Source: Chloranthus sessilifolius (taxonomy: Eukaryota; Streptophyta; Magnoliopsida; Chloranthales; Chloranthaceae). From it: DNA of 64,000 nucleotides. The notes under the pieces were generated by a model that made no database searches, was not told the origin of the DNA, and saw only the letters and a program-made list of their open reading frames with translations. Where the stretch lies: NCBI GenBank assembly GCA_021018995.1, contig CM037590.1:103541097-103605096 (forward strand), given 5' to 3'. Position numbers and translations under genes: made by a program. Positions 48,820 to 59,924 of this stretch are shown in pieces (position 1 is the first letter of the stretch; each line of letters begins with the position of its first letter).

Positions 48820-50220
48820 GTTTCCCAAACCGAAATTTGGTTAGAGATTCTCTCCACCACCGGGTCCAATAAAGTTTTCTTGGACGGTCGGAAGCATAGC
48901 GGGAGACCAAGGTATCGGGAGGAAAACGACCCCACATCTTCCCCGAAATACATAGCAAGCTCCTTCATCTTCCCTTCCTCTAATTTGATCAACTTGTTGA
49001 CATGTACACGCCTCAAACACTTTGAGAATCCATTTGAAGGAAAGTAACTTGTTCTTCAATGCGTCGCAAAAGATGAAAGTGTCATCTGTGAATTGGAGGT
49101 GAGTCACCAAGCTAGCCTCTCTTGCGACTTAACTACAAAAAATAAGACTATTAGCGACAATTTTTTATAGCAAAAAACTGCCGCTATTAACAAAAATACT
49201 ATTAAGACTATTAGCGATAAGGGTATTAGTGGCAGTGTTTTTGTTAACAGTGACAATTTATGATTGCCGCTAATAGTCTTATTTTTTGTAGTGCTTTAAA
49301 CCCGGATAAGTCGCCTATCGCTGCCCCGCTCTCAATAAGTTTGCTGAGACATTCATCAACAAGGTTAAAAAGAAACGGCGACAACGGATCCCTTTGAAAC
49401 AAACCACTAGTCCCTGCGAAATAACCATTAGGCGGGCCATTCACTAGGACCGAAAACATAGAACTACTTATGCACACTCGGATCCAGCTTCACCAAACCC
49501 ATATTTTGCAACAGTCTATTAAAAAAGGTCCATTGTCGAAAGTCTTCTCCATGTCCAGTTTGACAAGGATTCCTGGATTTCTCTCTAAGTGACGTGTGTG
49601 GATGCATCCAAGGGCAAGCACGACACCATCCTTGATAAATCTACTTTTTGTGAAAGCTCCCTGGTTTGGACTGATCAAACCAGGAATGACGCATTTCAAA
49701 CGATTAGCGAGTAGGAGAGAACTGATCTTATGTAGTGAACCAACCAGACTAATCGATCAGTCTAAAATCACTGGTACATTCAGCCCCATCTTGGGAATCA
49801 AAGCAATAAACGAAGAGCTGGTACCCCTACTCAGCCTCGGTTCATGGTTGAACTCTTCGATCGCAATTTGGAGATCGGCTTTGACAACTTTCCAGAATAA
49901 GTGATAGAATTTTAGGGGGAAATCACCTGGACCCAGAGCTCTTTCCCCGTCCCCGTCATCAAACAGAGCGCACTTGATGTCATCAGTAGAGAAAGGAGCC
50001 TCTAAGGTAGAATTATCGTCACTAGAAATGGATCTGAAATCCAAACCCACGGGAAAAGGTCTGCAAGGTAACTCTTCGGTGAACTGCCTCTTAAAATGCT
50101 CGACAATAGCGTCGTTAAGCCCCTCTTTATCTAAAATGGGGTGTCAACGATGGTAGAGATCCCGTTGCAACGATTTATGGTTTAGAGCCTCCTTCAGATC
50201 TTTCTGTTCCTTTTTGTCCT
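48820..50220 (-). mobile_element. Broken LINE (L1-type non-LTR retrotransposon), RT part
   Basis: Read on the minus strand, L1-type RT landmarks occur in order: DLKEALNHKSLQRDLYHR (about 50160-50210), FIALIPKMG, ISPNQGAFTKSRFIKDGVVL, LVKLDMEKTFDN, GLFQRDPLSPFLFNLVDECL, the catalytic-loop segment LQFTDDTFIF (normally FADD) and RYLGLPLCFRPSKK. The upstream endonuclease and the 3' end are missing. The reading frame changes at least three times, between the stretches 50050-49757, 49699-49490, 49477-49244 and 49110-48841. A MITE interrupts it at 49131-49293. Inactive. Confidence 0.85.
49131..49293. mobile_element. 163-bp CACTA-type MITE inside the LINE
   Basis: Terminal inverted repeats of about 30 bases: the right end reads CACTACAAAAAATAAGACTA on its own strand and the left end reads the same with the first C changed to A. 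The target duplication is CTT (49128-49130 and 49294-49296). CACTAC ends and a 3-bp duplication are typical of CACTA (CMC/EnSpm) elements. The interior also folds back on itself, so the element is a near-complete hairpin. It has no coding capacity. LINE coding sequence (GDLSGFKAL and LVTHLQFTDD) continues on either side. Confidence 0.9.
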
Positions 50221-51539
50221 CTGATAATCAATTAGGTCGTTTCGATAAAAATAAAAATAATAATTAGATGTTACATCCGATGCTAGTAGGGTAATAGCAT
50301 TAGGAAAGGAAATGATCAGGTCCAATTGGTTGAACATGATACTCATTGATCCGGTATCATCTTCAACCAATTTTATAGCCATTAGATAGAAGAGAATCTT
50401 GACTCCATATCTTTCTATAAAAATGAAAACCATGGAAGTAATGATTCGCTCCTATCCAATGGTAGCAAATTGGGCAGTTCAACTAGTTGGACCTGACCAT
50501 TGCCTGCAGGGCTCCTATATATTACTCTTTTGCATATTTGGCAACACTTTGCCATTGAGAAGCAATATAATATGTTGTTTGATAAGTAACATCATCTTTT
50601 TCAACTTTTAGAGATCCCATATTTGAGAAGTAATATTTGGCTGCTTCTCCAAAACACCACTTAGGGAAGCAGGAAACATCTATTTCTGCTAGAGGTGCAA
50701 CATATTTGAGATAAGGTTTTTTTACTCAAGCATATGCCTCTTTCTCTCAAAAGTAGCTTACAGGGCCTTTATTTTTAAAGAATGGAGAGTGCGCATCAAC
50801 GGATTCGGTTGGTAACGTACCCATCAACCGTCCGGACGGGTATTTGAATTCTTCTCAAGCTATAATTGCTTGATCCCGTCAACCTCTTTATAATCATATC
50901 TATTATCATACGGCTAAGTTGGCTTTTCCTTGCATCTAATCTAACTGTTTATTTTTTATATATAATAAAAACAGTAGTTAAGATGAATATAGTAAGTCGG
51001 TCCATTTGAGAAGGGTTCGGGTTCCCAAGAGATGCTCCCAAATACAAGTTGCCAAAAGGTATCTAACTAGCACAAATGGAGCATCCGGTCACTCTCAATT
51101 ATGAACCGGTCAATTCAATAGGGTAATAGTATGATTTAGTCTGGCTACATTCTTAGACACCCGACCTAGGGTTGTCAACAGGTCAGGTCTGGCAAAATTT
51201 TTGCAGCCCGACGAGTCAAAGGTCCCTGCCTGGATTGACCTGATTCGACCCAAGGGGTCAAGGGTAATCAATACTCGTGACCCAACAAAGCTACCCAGCC
51301 TGCTTCAAGGTTCCCTAACTCTCACTAATCCCTTTATATTATATTATATATATATATATATCGGCTTGTGACTCAACCCTAATTTCTCCCTAACCAACTC
51401 GAGCTTGGAGTTGAACCCTGTCTAACTTAAACGTCCTAATTTCTCCCAACCTGACTAGTAATGTTTATGTGACTTGCTTTGATATTGCATCCGATTTTCC
51501 AATTTTCTTGGAGAATTTTATCGCAACATTTATGACCAA
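50221..51539. other. Unassigned AT-rich stretch
   Basis: No gene recognised. The minus-strand open frame at 50194-50433 has no domain that I know. A segment at about 51170-51300 begins TAGGGTTGTCAACAGGTCAG, which resembles ends of hAT-type MITEs, but I could not find a matching right end. A (TA)n run lies at about 51340-51361. Confidence 0.5.
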
Positions 51540-53091
51540 AGTTAGAATTTGTGATTTAATTCTTAACTTGTTTTTTAGCTTTAATCTCTAAGCATCTATC
51601 TGCTATTAATCTTAGGACAAAGGATGTTCTAAGTCCTAAAGTATCTTGTTTAGCTAATTTGCTAATAAAATCTGGATAGCCTTTGATGGCTAACTCATCC
51701 CACGGTGCTGGGAGTTTATGATAAAATTGTTCTAACCAAGATATATTAATTGAGGGTTCTAATTGATAATAATATTTTTTAAAAGTATTACAATATTCTT
51801 GAAATTGGCAAATATTGCATAATTCTAATTTCAATAAAATATATATCGCATCTTCTTGTAGGTTTTGTTCACCTGTATATCCACAAAGATGTTCTTTAAT
51901 GATTATCGTAAAGTGTTTTAAGATATCATCAAGAGTATTGAAATTTTCTAATAAGGATGCTTTTTATATTTTTCCATCATTAGATTTTTCTCATTGTTTT
52001 AACCATTGTAAAACATCACCTTGAAGTGCTGCTGTAATATAGTCAAGAAATCTTTCTTTGGACCAAACGGCTTTTTGGTTTGTAATTACTATGGACATAG
52101 ATTGTGCCCAATCGTCGTTTACTTTTTCTTGATCTTTAAAAGAGACATTTGTTAAATCCATATATGTACCTCCTTGAGCTACGTTTTGTTTGTTCAAATC
52201 GTCTCTTCTATTATTTGTAGGAATAGGGATTTCCTCATCTTTTACTCCTGATGACGAACTGCCATCATTTATATGAATATGATGTTTTAAATATTCCTCT
52301 TGTTCTTCAAGAGTTAATGTTTTTAAATATGTTTCTATATTTTCAAATTCCTCTAATGGTTCTTCAGCTTTTCTCTTTCTCAAAGTCAGAGGATTTTGTG
52401 ACTCATTAAGATCTGAAGAAGTATCTGAGTGATCAGAAGTGATATTCATTGTATCAGTTTCTGATTCGTCGTTTAATTCCTGGTTTTGGAAGTATGTTAA
52501 AAGAGGTTTATGTTTTAAAGAAACTTCTCTTATTTGAGAAATGATATTATCTCTATCTTCAATTGAAAAAGTTTCATCCATAAATAAATGTTGCCAATAT
52601 TCAATAATTTCTTTTACATTCAAGTATTCTTGATAATTATATTCAATATTTTCTTGTAAGACACAGATGTCATCGGTATTGATTTCATCAGTTCCGTAGA
52701 ATAATCGGGTATTCGAATATTCATCTTTTTGTTTTTCTAAATTTAACTGCTCTAATTTTGTTATTAGATTTTCTATTTTTGATTTGGTTTCTTCTTTTAA
52801 ATCCAAATCGATTAATTTGCCTAAAGCCAAAATATTTTCTTTATTTATCATTACTTCATTGTGAATAGCATACAGCTGTATTTCCATATCGTCTTGTTTC
52901 TTATAAATTTTCTTTAATCAAGTACCAGTTATATCTAATAGACTATTTATACAACCACTTATTATATGCATATTACTTTCATAATTTCTATCTATATGAA
53001 ATATATGCCTATAATCTTCTTGATTTTTATGATTCCAAGAACTTATATAATCAATAGGTATTTCTAGATTTTTACTAGATGTTTCTGCCAT
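51540..53091 (-). pseudogene. Caulimovirid coat protein region
   Basis: Starts MAETSSKNLEIPIDYISSWN near 53091. It then has a helical region, an acidic Ser/Asp stretch (ESETDTMNITSDHSDTSSDL), a basic TLRKRKAEEP patch and a structured part with WSKERFLDYITAALQGDVLQ, YCNTFKKYYYQLEPSINISW, LEQFYHKLPAPWDELAIKGY and FVLRLIADRCLEIKAKK. The order (acidic N-terminus, then capsid core) fits caulimovirid coat proteins. The zinc-finger end is not visible before the copy stops. Broken in a few places. Confidence 0.75.
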
Positions 53092-53468
53092 GTTATTTGA
53101 TATAGGTACCTAAAACCGCTTAATCGTATGGTTGGTGCCTAAACCGTTCCCAAATAGACAAAAAGCTTTTACAGCTACGTAAGTCTTTGAAGGGATATGG
53201 GCTTTACCAAACGATAAGTATATGGGTTTTATATCGGATAAGTAGTCGGAAAGATTTAGTAAAAAGACTTTTTTTTTTTTTATTAATCTTGACTTATATG
53301 ATCCCAAAGTAAATAGATAACCAACATTATGATACAAATAAGGAAAAATATAATAATAAATATATTAACGAAATACCATCTATTGGTTCCATTATAGTAC
53401 ATACTTACAATCACTAGTACAAACCACTGCAGACGCCAATGCTAACACCAAACTCTAACACTTGAACA

Positions 53469-53482
53469 AGGCTTTGATACCA
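53469..53482 (-). promoter_or_regulatory. Primer binding site of the caulimovirid (tRNA-Met)
   Basis: On the minus strand TGGTATCAAAGCCTTG matches the initiator tRNA-Met complement (TGGTATCAGAGC) that primes minus-strand synthesis in all Caulimoviridae. Its place between transactivator and coat protein regions marks the genome origin. Confidence 0.8.
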
Positions 53483-53552
53483 TTTACGAACATTTATAAA
53501 ATGCGGAATCTTTTCTCAACTCGATGCCTTCATCAAGGGTGCGCTATGCCCT

Positions 53553-53753
53553 TAAATAGATTTTACACACACATCTAGACAAACTAGTTAATAGTAAAGA
53601 TGCTTCAATAGTAAAGATGTTTTCTCCTTTTTCAAAGCCTTTACTCACATCTGGACAAACTTCTTTATTTACACCAGTAAGATGTTTTCTTCTTTTTTAA
53701 TGCATGTCATACTTTTTCTTAAAGTAAGATAATGGGTGACATCATGGCTGACG
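53553..53753 (-). promoter_or_regulatory. Caulimovirid intergenic promoter (TATA box and as-1-like element)
   Basis: A minus-strand TATA-like CTATTTAAG lies at 53553-53560, upstream of the primer site in virus orientation. About 180 bases further upstream, the plus strand reads TGACA-7 bases-TGACG (53737-53753). This is the spacing of the as-1 element bound by TGA bZIP factors in the CaMV 35S promoter. Presence of the motif is seen; activity is inference. Confidence 0.55.
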
Positions 53754-53849
53754 CTTTTGGTTTGTAACGTTAGGACTGACGATTCTGAGTAGCAACGTGT
53801 CCTAGATGAGCTGGAGTCATTCTTGCTACTGGTGGTAGTGGTGTGGTCC

Positions 53850-55300
53850 ACTATGCTTCCATACGATTTTTCAGATTGTGATAGAAAACTGAATCTTCTG
53901 AGGTAGGACTATGATGATTATAGCTGTCTTGCATCTCATCTTCTTCGAGCATCATCGTTTCGATCTCGAGATTTTTCTGGAGGTCGAGATCTTTTCGAGA
54001 ATCGAACTTTAATAATAATGAAGTTGCTTCAACTTTTTGCTCTTGAGTCCTCATGTATTCAATTGATAAATTTATAGTAAAAATTCTCCGACCATCCGAT
54101 ATGTTAAATTGATTATCAGCAGCACGGACTTGTCTTGCCATTGAAGAGAATGTTTTAAGAGAACGAATCCAATAAGATTTTGGATTAATGGCCATGATGC
54201 TTGCTTTAGCCATGGGGTCTTTGACTTCATTGAACTCATAGTCTTTAGTTTTATCTCAAAACTAAATTTGATAGGGCTGATAAAATTTTTCTTTTGATCT
54301 CCATCCAATTGTGCTTGTGATCCAAAATGTATAGTAGACGGTGCAATTAAGATTTTTGGTGAGATGATAAATCATTGTTTTGATCATCATCGGAAATTCA
54401 TTGATAGGATAACCAGGAAAGATTAGTTGTTTTACTAATCCCCAATCAAGGCTTTCTTCCAGATTATACATTAGATTTTTCGTATAAACTGATAATTTTA
54501 GAAGAAAATCTTCATAACACTGAGCTATGTTATAATTATCCATTAAGATTTGTTTAATCTTAACCTCTTGATCTTCAATTTGTGATATCAGGGGTTTACT
54601 GATGTCACATGGCAGAACATGTTTTATTTTTTCAAACAAATAAATTCTTTTTAGTTTGTGAAAAATGGGGTCTGGATAATTTGAATCCATAAGATCTGCT
54701 AATTCTAAAAAGTGATTGATTTTTTTGAAAGAGAAGTTTTCTGCGAACGTTTCAGAATCCCATGCTATGGATTTAACAAGGGCATTTGCACTATCTTGTA
54801 GCTTTTCTAGCTTTTGTTCCTTTTCATAGATTTTTTGAGAGAGATTGCTCATGTGACGCTTGAGCTGTTTCTTCTCATTTAGAAGCTGGCATTTTTAGGC
54901 TCCATTAATTTCGTGATAAAGTTCTGAAGATATTCCAGGATTATAGAAATCAGGAACGTTATTCATCGAAATGCTAGTTTGTTCTAGCATATATTGTGAT
55001 TGTTGTACTTGATACAAAGTAAAAGCTGATTTGGCTTCATTGAAATCGTCGTGAACTTGATAAAGAGAGTTTGGAAAGTTTATAATTTATTTTTAGCAAG
55101 CTAAAAAAGAGGTATATAGTCCTTGTTGGTGGCCTCTTAACACAACATAGGTTTTTCTAACAAAGGTTTTTCTAACATAAGGTTTTCTTATAGTTTGAGA
55201 AAAGGAGTTTCCTTCTTCTGTCATCTTCTGTCGTTTACAGAGTTCAATCCACTGGTTTAGTGGTAACATAAATCTTCTTCCTGCAATAAATATGGCCACT
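53850..55300 (-). pseudogene. Caulimovirid viroplasmin/transactivator (ORF VI-like)
   Basis: Near 55180-55040 the minus strand shows YVVLRGHQQGLYTSFLAC, then FPNSLYQVHDDFNEAKSAF. This is the signature of the caulimovirus viroplasmin domain (pattern YVVFxGxxPGIYTSW...). A long helical, coiled-coil-like stretch follows (54852-54262, KIYEKEQKLEKLQDSANALV), then a region to 53851. In living relatives this protein forms replication bodies and lets ribosomes reinitiate on the polycistronic RNA. Broken in several places. Confidence 0.75.
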
Positions 55301-55559
55301 TTGGTTAGTGGTTTAAACTTGGATCTCTGCTTAAGAAATCAGCCAAAATGTTAGTACTTCCTTTAACATGTTCAACTTCAAAGGTATAAAGTGCTATTTG
55401 ATTATACCATTTCAACCATCTTCCATCTAAAATATTTCGTTTATTAATTAGAAAGTCTCAAATTGCCTTGTTATCAGTTCTGACAATAAAAACTTCCGGG
55501 GCGAGATATATATGAAATCTTTTGAGGGCAAGTTTTATTGTTAATAATTCTTTTTCAAA

Positions 55560-56765
55560 GATGATATAATTCTATTCATTTGCTTTGAATGTTCCAAAAT
55601 TATAACTACATAATTTTTTCTTATTTTGTACCTTTTTTGTTAAAGGTGATTTTCTTGGTTTTATCCCATTAGAGTGACAATAATCTTTTTCTTCCCAATC
55701 TTCAGCAGGAATTGCTTTTAAAACACATCCCCAACAGTTATCTGAAACATCTGTTTCGAGAATTAATTTATCTCCGATTGTGGGAAGATAAACAGTAGGG
55801 CTTTCTTCAATATCTTGTTTTATTTGTTTTAATATCTCTTTATCTTTTTCTGTCCATGTAAATTTTATTTCTTTTTTCAATTTGTTTATGGAAGATTTTT
55901 CTTTTTCTGCTAAATTTTTCAAATAATTTCTTCCATAATTTAATAAGCCTAAGAGACTTTGTAACTGTTTCTTATCAGTTACCTCTTCAGGAAAATTTTT
56001 TATTTTTATAATAATATGATCTTGAAGTTTTAGACCATCATGTGTTAAAATAAGACCTAAAAATTCTATTGATTCTTTTTCAACTTCTATTTTAGAAGGT
56101 GAGAGGATAATTCCATGTTTTTGGAAAATATCGCACATTTGTTTTAAATATTTTTTGTGTTCTTCTTTTGTTTTAGAAAACACTAAGATATCATCGATAT
56201 ATACCACAGAAAATCCTTTATAAGGGGCAAAAATCGAATCCATCCATCTTTGATAGATTTGTGGAGCAACATTCAAGCCGAATGGCATGACATTCCATTG
56301 ATAATGTCCACATGGAGTGCTAAAAGCAGTTAAAGGTTTAGATTTATCATCTAACTTTAATTGCCAGTATCCTGATTTACAGTCGAATTTACTAAAGAAT
56401 TTTGATCTTTTGATTTGGTTAATCAAAACATCTTTTCTTGGAATAAAGTATCCGTCAAATTCTAAATTTTCATTTGGTCTTTTATAATTTAAAATCATTC
56501 TAGCTTTTCCACGTTTTATTTCAGCATGATTTCTTACTAAAAATGTAGGGCTAGAATGAGGACTTTTTGTAGTTTCAATGAGTTTTTTCACTAATAGATC
56601 TTTAATTTGTATTTCAAATTCATCTTTGTCTATTTTTGTATAGACCATAGGTTTCACCCTAATTATGATATTTGGATCTTTTAAAGTTATGGTACAGTAC
56701 CGTGGACTTTTATGCCATAATTTTAGTGGGTTGTCACTAAAATTGTCTTTGAGGATGGTGAAAAG
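55560..56765 (-). pseudogene. Caulimovirid reverse transcriptase/RNase H
   Basis: Minus-strand RT blocks: IIIRVKPMVYTKIDKDEFE, KSPHSSPTFLVRNHAEIKRG with KARMILNYKRPNE, FDGYFIPRKD, FSKFDCKSGYWQLKLDDKSK, TAFSTPCGHYQWNVMPFGLN with VAPQIYQRWMD, the catalytic FSVVYIDDILVFSKTKEEH, and LLGLLNYGRNYLKNLAEKEK. RNase H begins LILETDVSDNCWGCVLKAI. The GHYQWNVMPFGL and YIDDILVFS forms separate it from the Ty3/Gypsy RTs in this window. It is joined at 56765 to Athila protease-side sequence. Confidence 0.9.
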
Positions 56766-56905
56766 TCAATGAATTTGAAAAAGTTGTGTAATAACCTCAC
56801 CACGCTTGCTGGGGGCAAAGCCTTTATGACATTTAGAGTTATGAACTTGAAGAAGTGGAATGTGAACCAGTTCTTCTTTGAGGGATAGGCCAATAGAACT
56901 TATGG

Positions 56906-57127
56906 CTAAGGTTCTATTGGCCTATCCCCCAAACTTAGCTCCTCATACACTGAATAGGAGAGTAAGTTCACACTGGCCCCTAAGTCCACAAGGGCTTTAC
57001 CAATGGTGTGGTTGCCGATTATGCAGGGGATAGTAGGTACCCCTGGGTCTTGTAACTTTTTTGATGTGGCAATGGACAGGACTGACTCAACATGCTCAAC
57101 AGCAAAAACTCTTTTAGACAACTGCAC
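56906..57127 (-). pseudogene. Athila-type aspartic protease (element F)
   Basis: DPGVPTIPCIIGNHTIGKAL, then VDLGASVNLLSYSVYEELSL is the Athila retropepsin pattern (compare ALCDLGASINLMPLSVF). Broken relative to living copies; fossil. Confidence 0.85.
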
Positions 57128-57289
57128 CCTTGCTTTCCTCTTTTGGGTGCAGAGGTCCTTTAAAAACTTAGCATAGGCGGGGACTTATTTTATGGCATCA
57201 AGCAAAGGCAAATTGATTCTACCCTTCTTGAAAGTCTCCAATATTTCCTCCATCTGAGCATTCCCTTTATCAGGAGGGGATGGGCCGGC

Positions 57290-59080
57290 TAGAGTTTGAG
57301 AAAATGGTAGTTGTGACCTTCTTTGGTGCCTTTGCTACCATGGTCATATTTTTGTCTTTTTCTTTTATCTTCATTTATTTTTTTATGTTGGGGCTTAGCA
57401 TCAGCCCCCTTATTTTGCCCTTGCTGATCCACAGCAAGGGGCACAATCCTTGGCTCTTTCACACTAACACTTCTTTCATTTTCATCTTCATTTTCCACGA
57501 CCTCTTCTGTTACTTTGCCCACCAAATTATCAACCACTCTCCCACTCCTAAGGGTAGTGATAGCATTGGCATCCTTATTGGTAGAGGGTGCTTCTTCAAT
57601 CATATATTTCCCTTTGGGGTTGGTCAAGGTCTGACCAAGCAATTTACCTTCCTCCCTCCTATGCAGAGCATTACAAATCTGGCCCAGTTGGTCCTCAATT
57701 TTCTTGATGATCTGTCCATGAGAATTGATAGTCTGCACCAAGCTCCCCAAGTTTTACATTGAAACCAGTATCTGCTCTTCAAATGAAGAGGATCTGAGCT
57801 GTTGTGGAGCAGGGCCAACTAGTTGGATGGTGGGACAAGTAACAGAAAATTTTACCTTGGTAGGTAACCTTGATTAAACTGGTATTGGGGTCTATAAGGA
57901 GCTAACATTTGCTACTACTGGGTTGAGGATATGAATCTTGTCTCCACCTCAGATTTGGGTGGTTCCTCCAAGAATACCCAGCAGGCTGTTTCCCAAAAGT
58001 TTGAGCAGCATTGGCTTGCTCCATAACAAAATTTGAAAACTAGGTGGCAGATGGACAATCATGAATAGAATGTGTGAGAGATTGGCATATCAGACATGCT
58101 TCCTCCACCTGTGCAACCACCCGAGACTCCATCACATTCATTAGTTTATCAAATTTCAAGCTCAGGTTGTCCACCTTCCTCTTCAGATCACCTTGCACCT
58201 TCACTTCAAATATTCCACCTCTAGGGGTGGCCTCTTTTACCATCTTAGCTGGAGTCTGGCTATCATTGTGTGACAGAGACTCCTGCTGTATGAAATTTTC
58301 TCCTATTATGTCAAACAACTCCCAAGCTTCCTCAGTTGTCTTGTGGAGGTAACTACAACCACAGGAAGCATCCACCATATCCCTGCTCTTGGAATTAATT
58401 CCTTGATAAAATACTTGGACAAGCTACCACATTGGGATTTAATGGTTGGGGCATTGTTTTAACATCTCCTTGAATCTTTCCCAAGCTTTATAAAAATTCT
58501 CCGTTTAGGACTGAGTGAAAGACAAAATATTTGTCCTCATCTTGCTAGTTTGTTCATGCGAAAGAATTTGGCCAGGAATTTGGTTTGAAAGTCACTCTAT
58601 GACTGTATGTTATTGGCTGGGAGCTTTAATAGCCATGTGTTGGCTTTGTCCTTTAGTGAGAAGGGAAAAAGCCTCAGCTTGGAGGTCTCAGGTCCCAAGC
58701 CAGCAATATCGAAGGTATTGCAAAGTCCTAAAAAATGGTCTATATGCTTGTAGAGATCTTCTTTATTAAGCCCATGAAACGAAGGCAGCATATTGATGGT
58801 GGAGGATTTAATCTCATAATTTCCTTTAACATAGGGGAATTGAATGCAGAAGGCAGAGGTGTACTCCCCAGGTGCATTGTACTCCTTTAATGTTCTCTGC
58901 CTCTTAGCCATGATAGCTGGTTCAGTTTCAATAGCAGGGCCCTGTGGGATGCATCTAGGTCTAAGGATTCTTTCAACCTCTAGATTTGGAAGTTCTAGCT
59001 CAAGGTTTAAAGACCTTCTACCATGCATATACTCACACCCACAGGAAGTACAGAAAATGCTCACAAGCACATACAAAGAA
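57290..59080 (-). pseudogene. Athila-type gag (element F)
   Basis: The N-terminal part has FPYVKGNYEIKSSTINMLPS with FHGLNKEDLYKHIDHFLGLC and LRLFPFSLKDKANTWLLKLP (about 58940-58610). This is the gag domain of Athila elements. Further downstream are VDASCGCSYLHKTTEEAWEL with FDIIGENF (about 58375-58300), a zinc-knuckle-like CLICQSLTHSIHDCP (about 58095-58050) and the C-terminal region to 57290. Broken in several places. Confidence 0.8.
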
Positions 59081-59340
59081 TAAAAAATTAATAACTACAC
59101 AGATTTATACTAAACAAATAACAGAGAAGTAAACATAAATGAACTGAGATTTAGGAGAAAGTAGGTGCAAACAGAGCTAGCTTAACTCAAACTGCAGCTC
59201 TAGCTTTTCCCTTCTTCTGTTATCCATTTCTGTAAAATTCCACAAAGAATCAGTAGTACTTTTATTCTAGTTTAGGTACAGCTACAAAGAATTTGGAAAT
59301 CTAAATTATAGTACAACTCAGGTCTACTAAAAAGATCAAT

Positions 59341-59360
59341 ATCCCCGACAACGACGCCAA
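59341..59360 (-). promoter_or_regulatory. Primer binding site of Athila element F (tRNA-Asp type)
   Basis: Minus strand TTGGCGTCGTTGTCGGGGAT differs from the Athila consensus TTGGCGCCGTTGCCGGGGAT only by two C-to-T changes. The LTR end ...GATAACA lies five bases upstream. Confidence 0.85.
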
Positions 59361-59924
59361 AAACTTGTTATCGTCTTACCCTAGTGCTATTTATTGTGTG
59401 GTGGAAACAAATTTAAAGACAAAGTAAAACAAAAAAATGTATTCAGCAAAACCAAAGTATTCCTAGACTTACAAGATATAGGGCCTATTGTAGAAAGTTT
59501 TGATAAGTAAGATTTTGTCCCACAGAGAAATTGATCTAGAACCCAAAATGGGCTATAATAGTAGGTCTCCAGATCTGGCTATAGATCTGACAATCCGAAA
59601 GAAAGGGAGCTGGGTGTCACGACTACACTAAATTAATCCTAACAACAGAGAAATAAAATGTAACCCTATCCTAAAGAAAGGGTTAAGAAGAAGATAGTGA
59701 TGGTGTGTACCAAAATAAAATATAAAAAAAATGGTGAGAAGTAAGCAGGTTAAGTTCAGTGTTAAAGCAGTAATTTAACTCAGATTTAGTCTGTCTCTGC
59801 AGTGCTCCTTGCTGAGACATTAAAAGCCTCAACAAGGTAGAAGTGTCCAACTTAACCCATGCCATTTGGGGTGCTCTTAAGGCTATAGGTTGTCCACTCA
59901 AATTATCACAACCTATCCTATAGT

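Larger units (their letters stand above)
51540..56765 (-). mobile_element. Endogenous caulimovirid (cavemovirus/solendovirus-like pararetrovirus)
   Basis: Order along the minus strand: RT/RNase H (56765-55560), viroplasmin/transactivator (about 55300-53850), intergenic region with promoter and tRNA-Met primer site (about 53850-53100), coat protein region (53091-51540). Coat protein as the first ORF after the primer site and a transactivator ORF last fit cavemo-/solendoviruses. Movement protein and protease are not in this copy. The segment therefore represents part of the circular genome read across its origin. No LTRs flank it. Coding parts carry roughly half a dozen or more breaks, so it is a fossil of moderate age. 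Confidence 0.85.
56766..59365 (-). mobile_element. Athila element F: gag, protease and primer site
   Basis: On the minus strand the order is primer site, gag (about 59080-57290) and protease (57127-56906). The element stops at the caulimovirid junction; RT and integrase are not present. The primer site TTGGCGTCGTTGTCGGGGAT is the Athila-type tRNA-Asp complement. Together with the LTR at 59366 onward, this is the 5' half of an Athila element with a handful of breaks. Confidence 0.85.
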
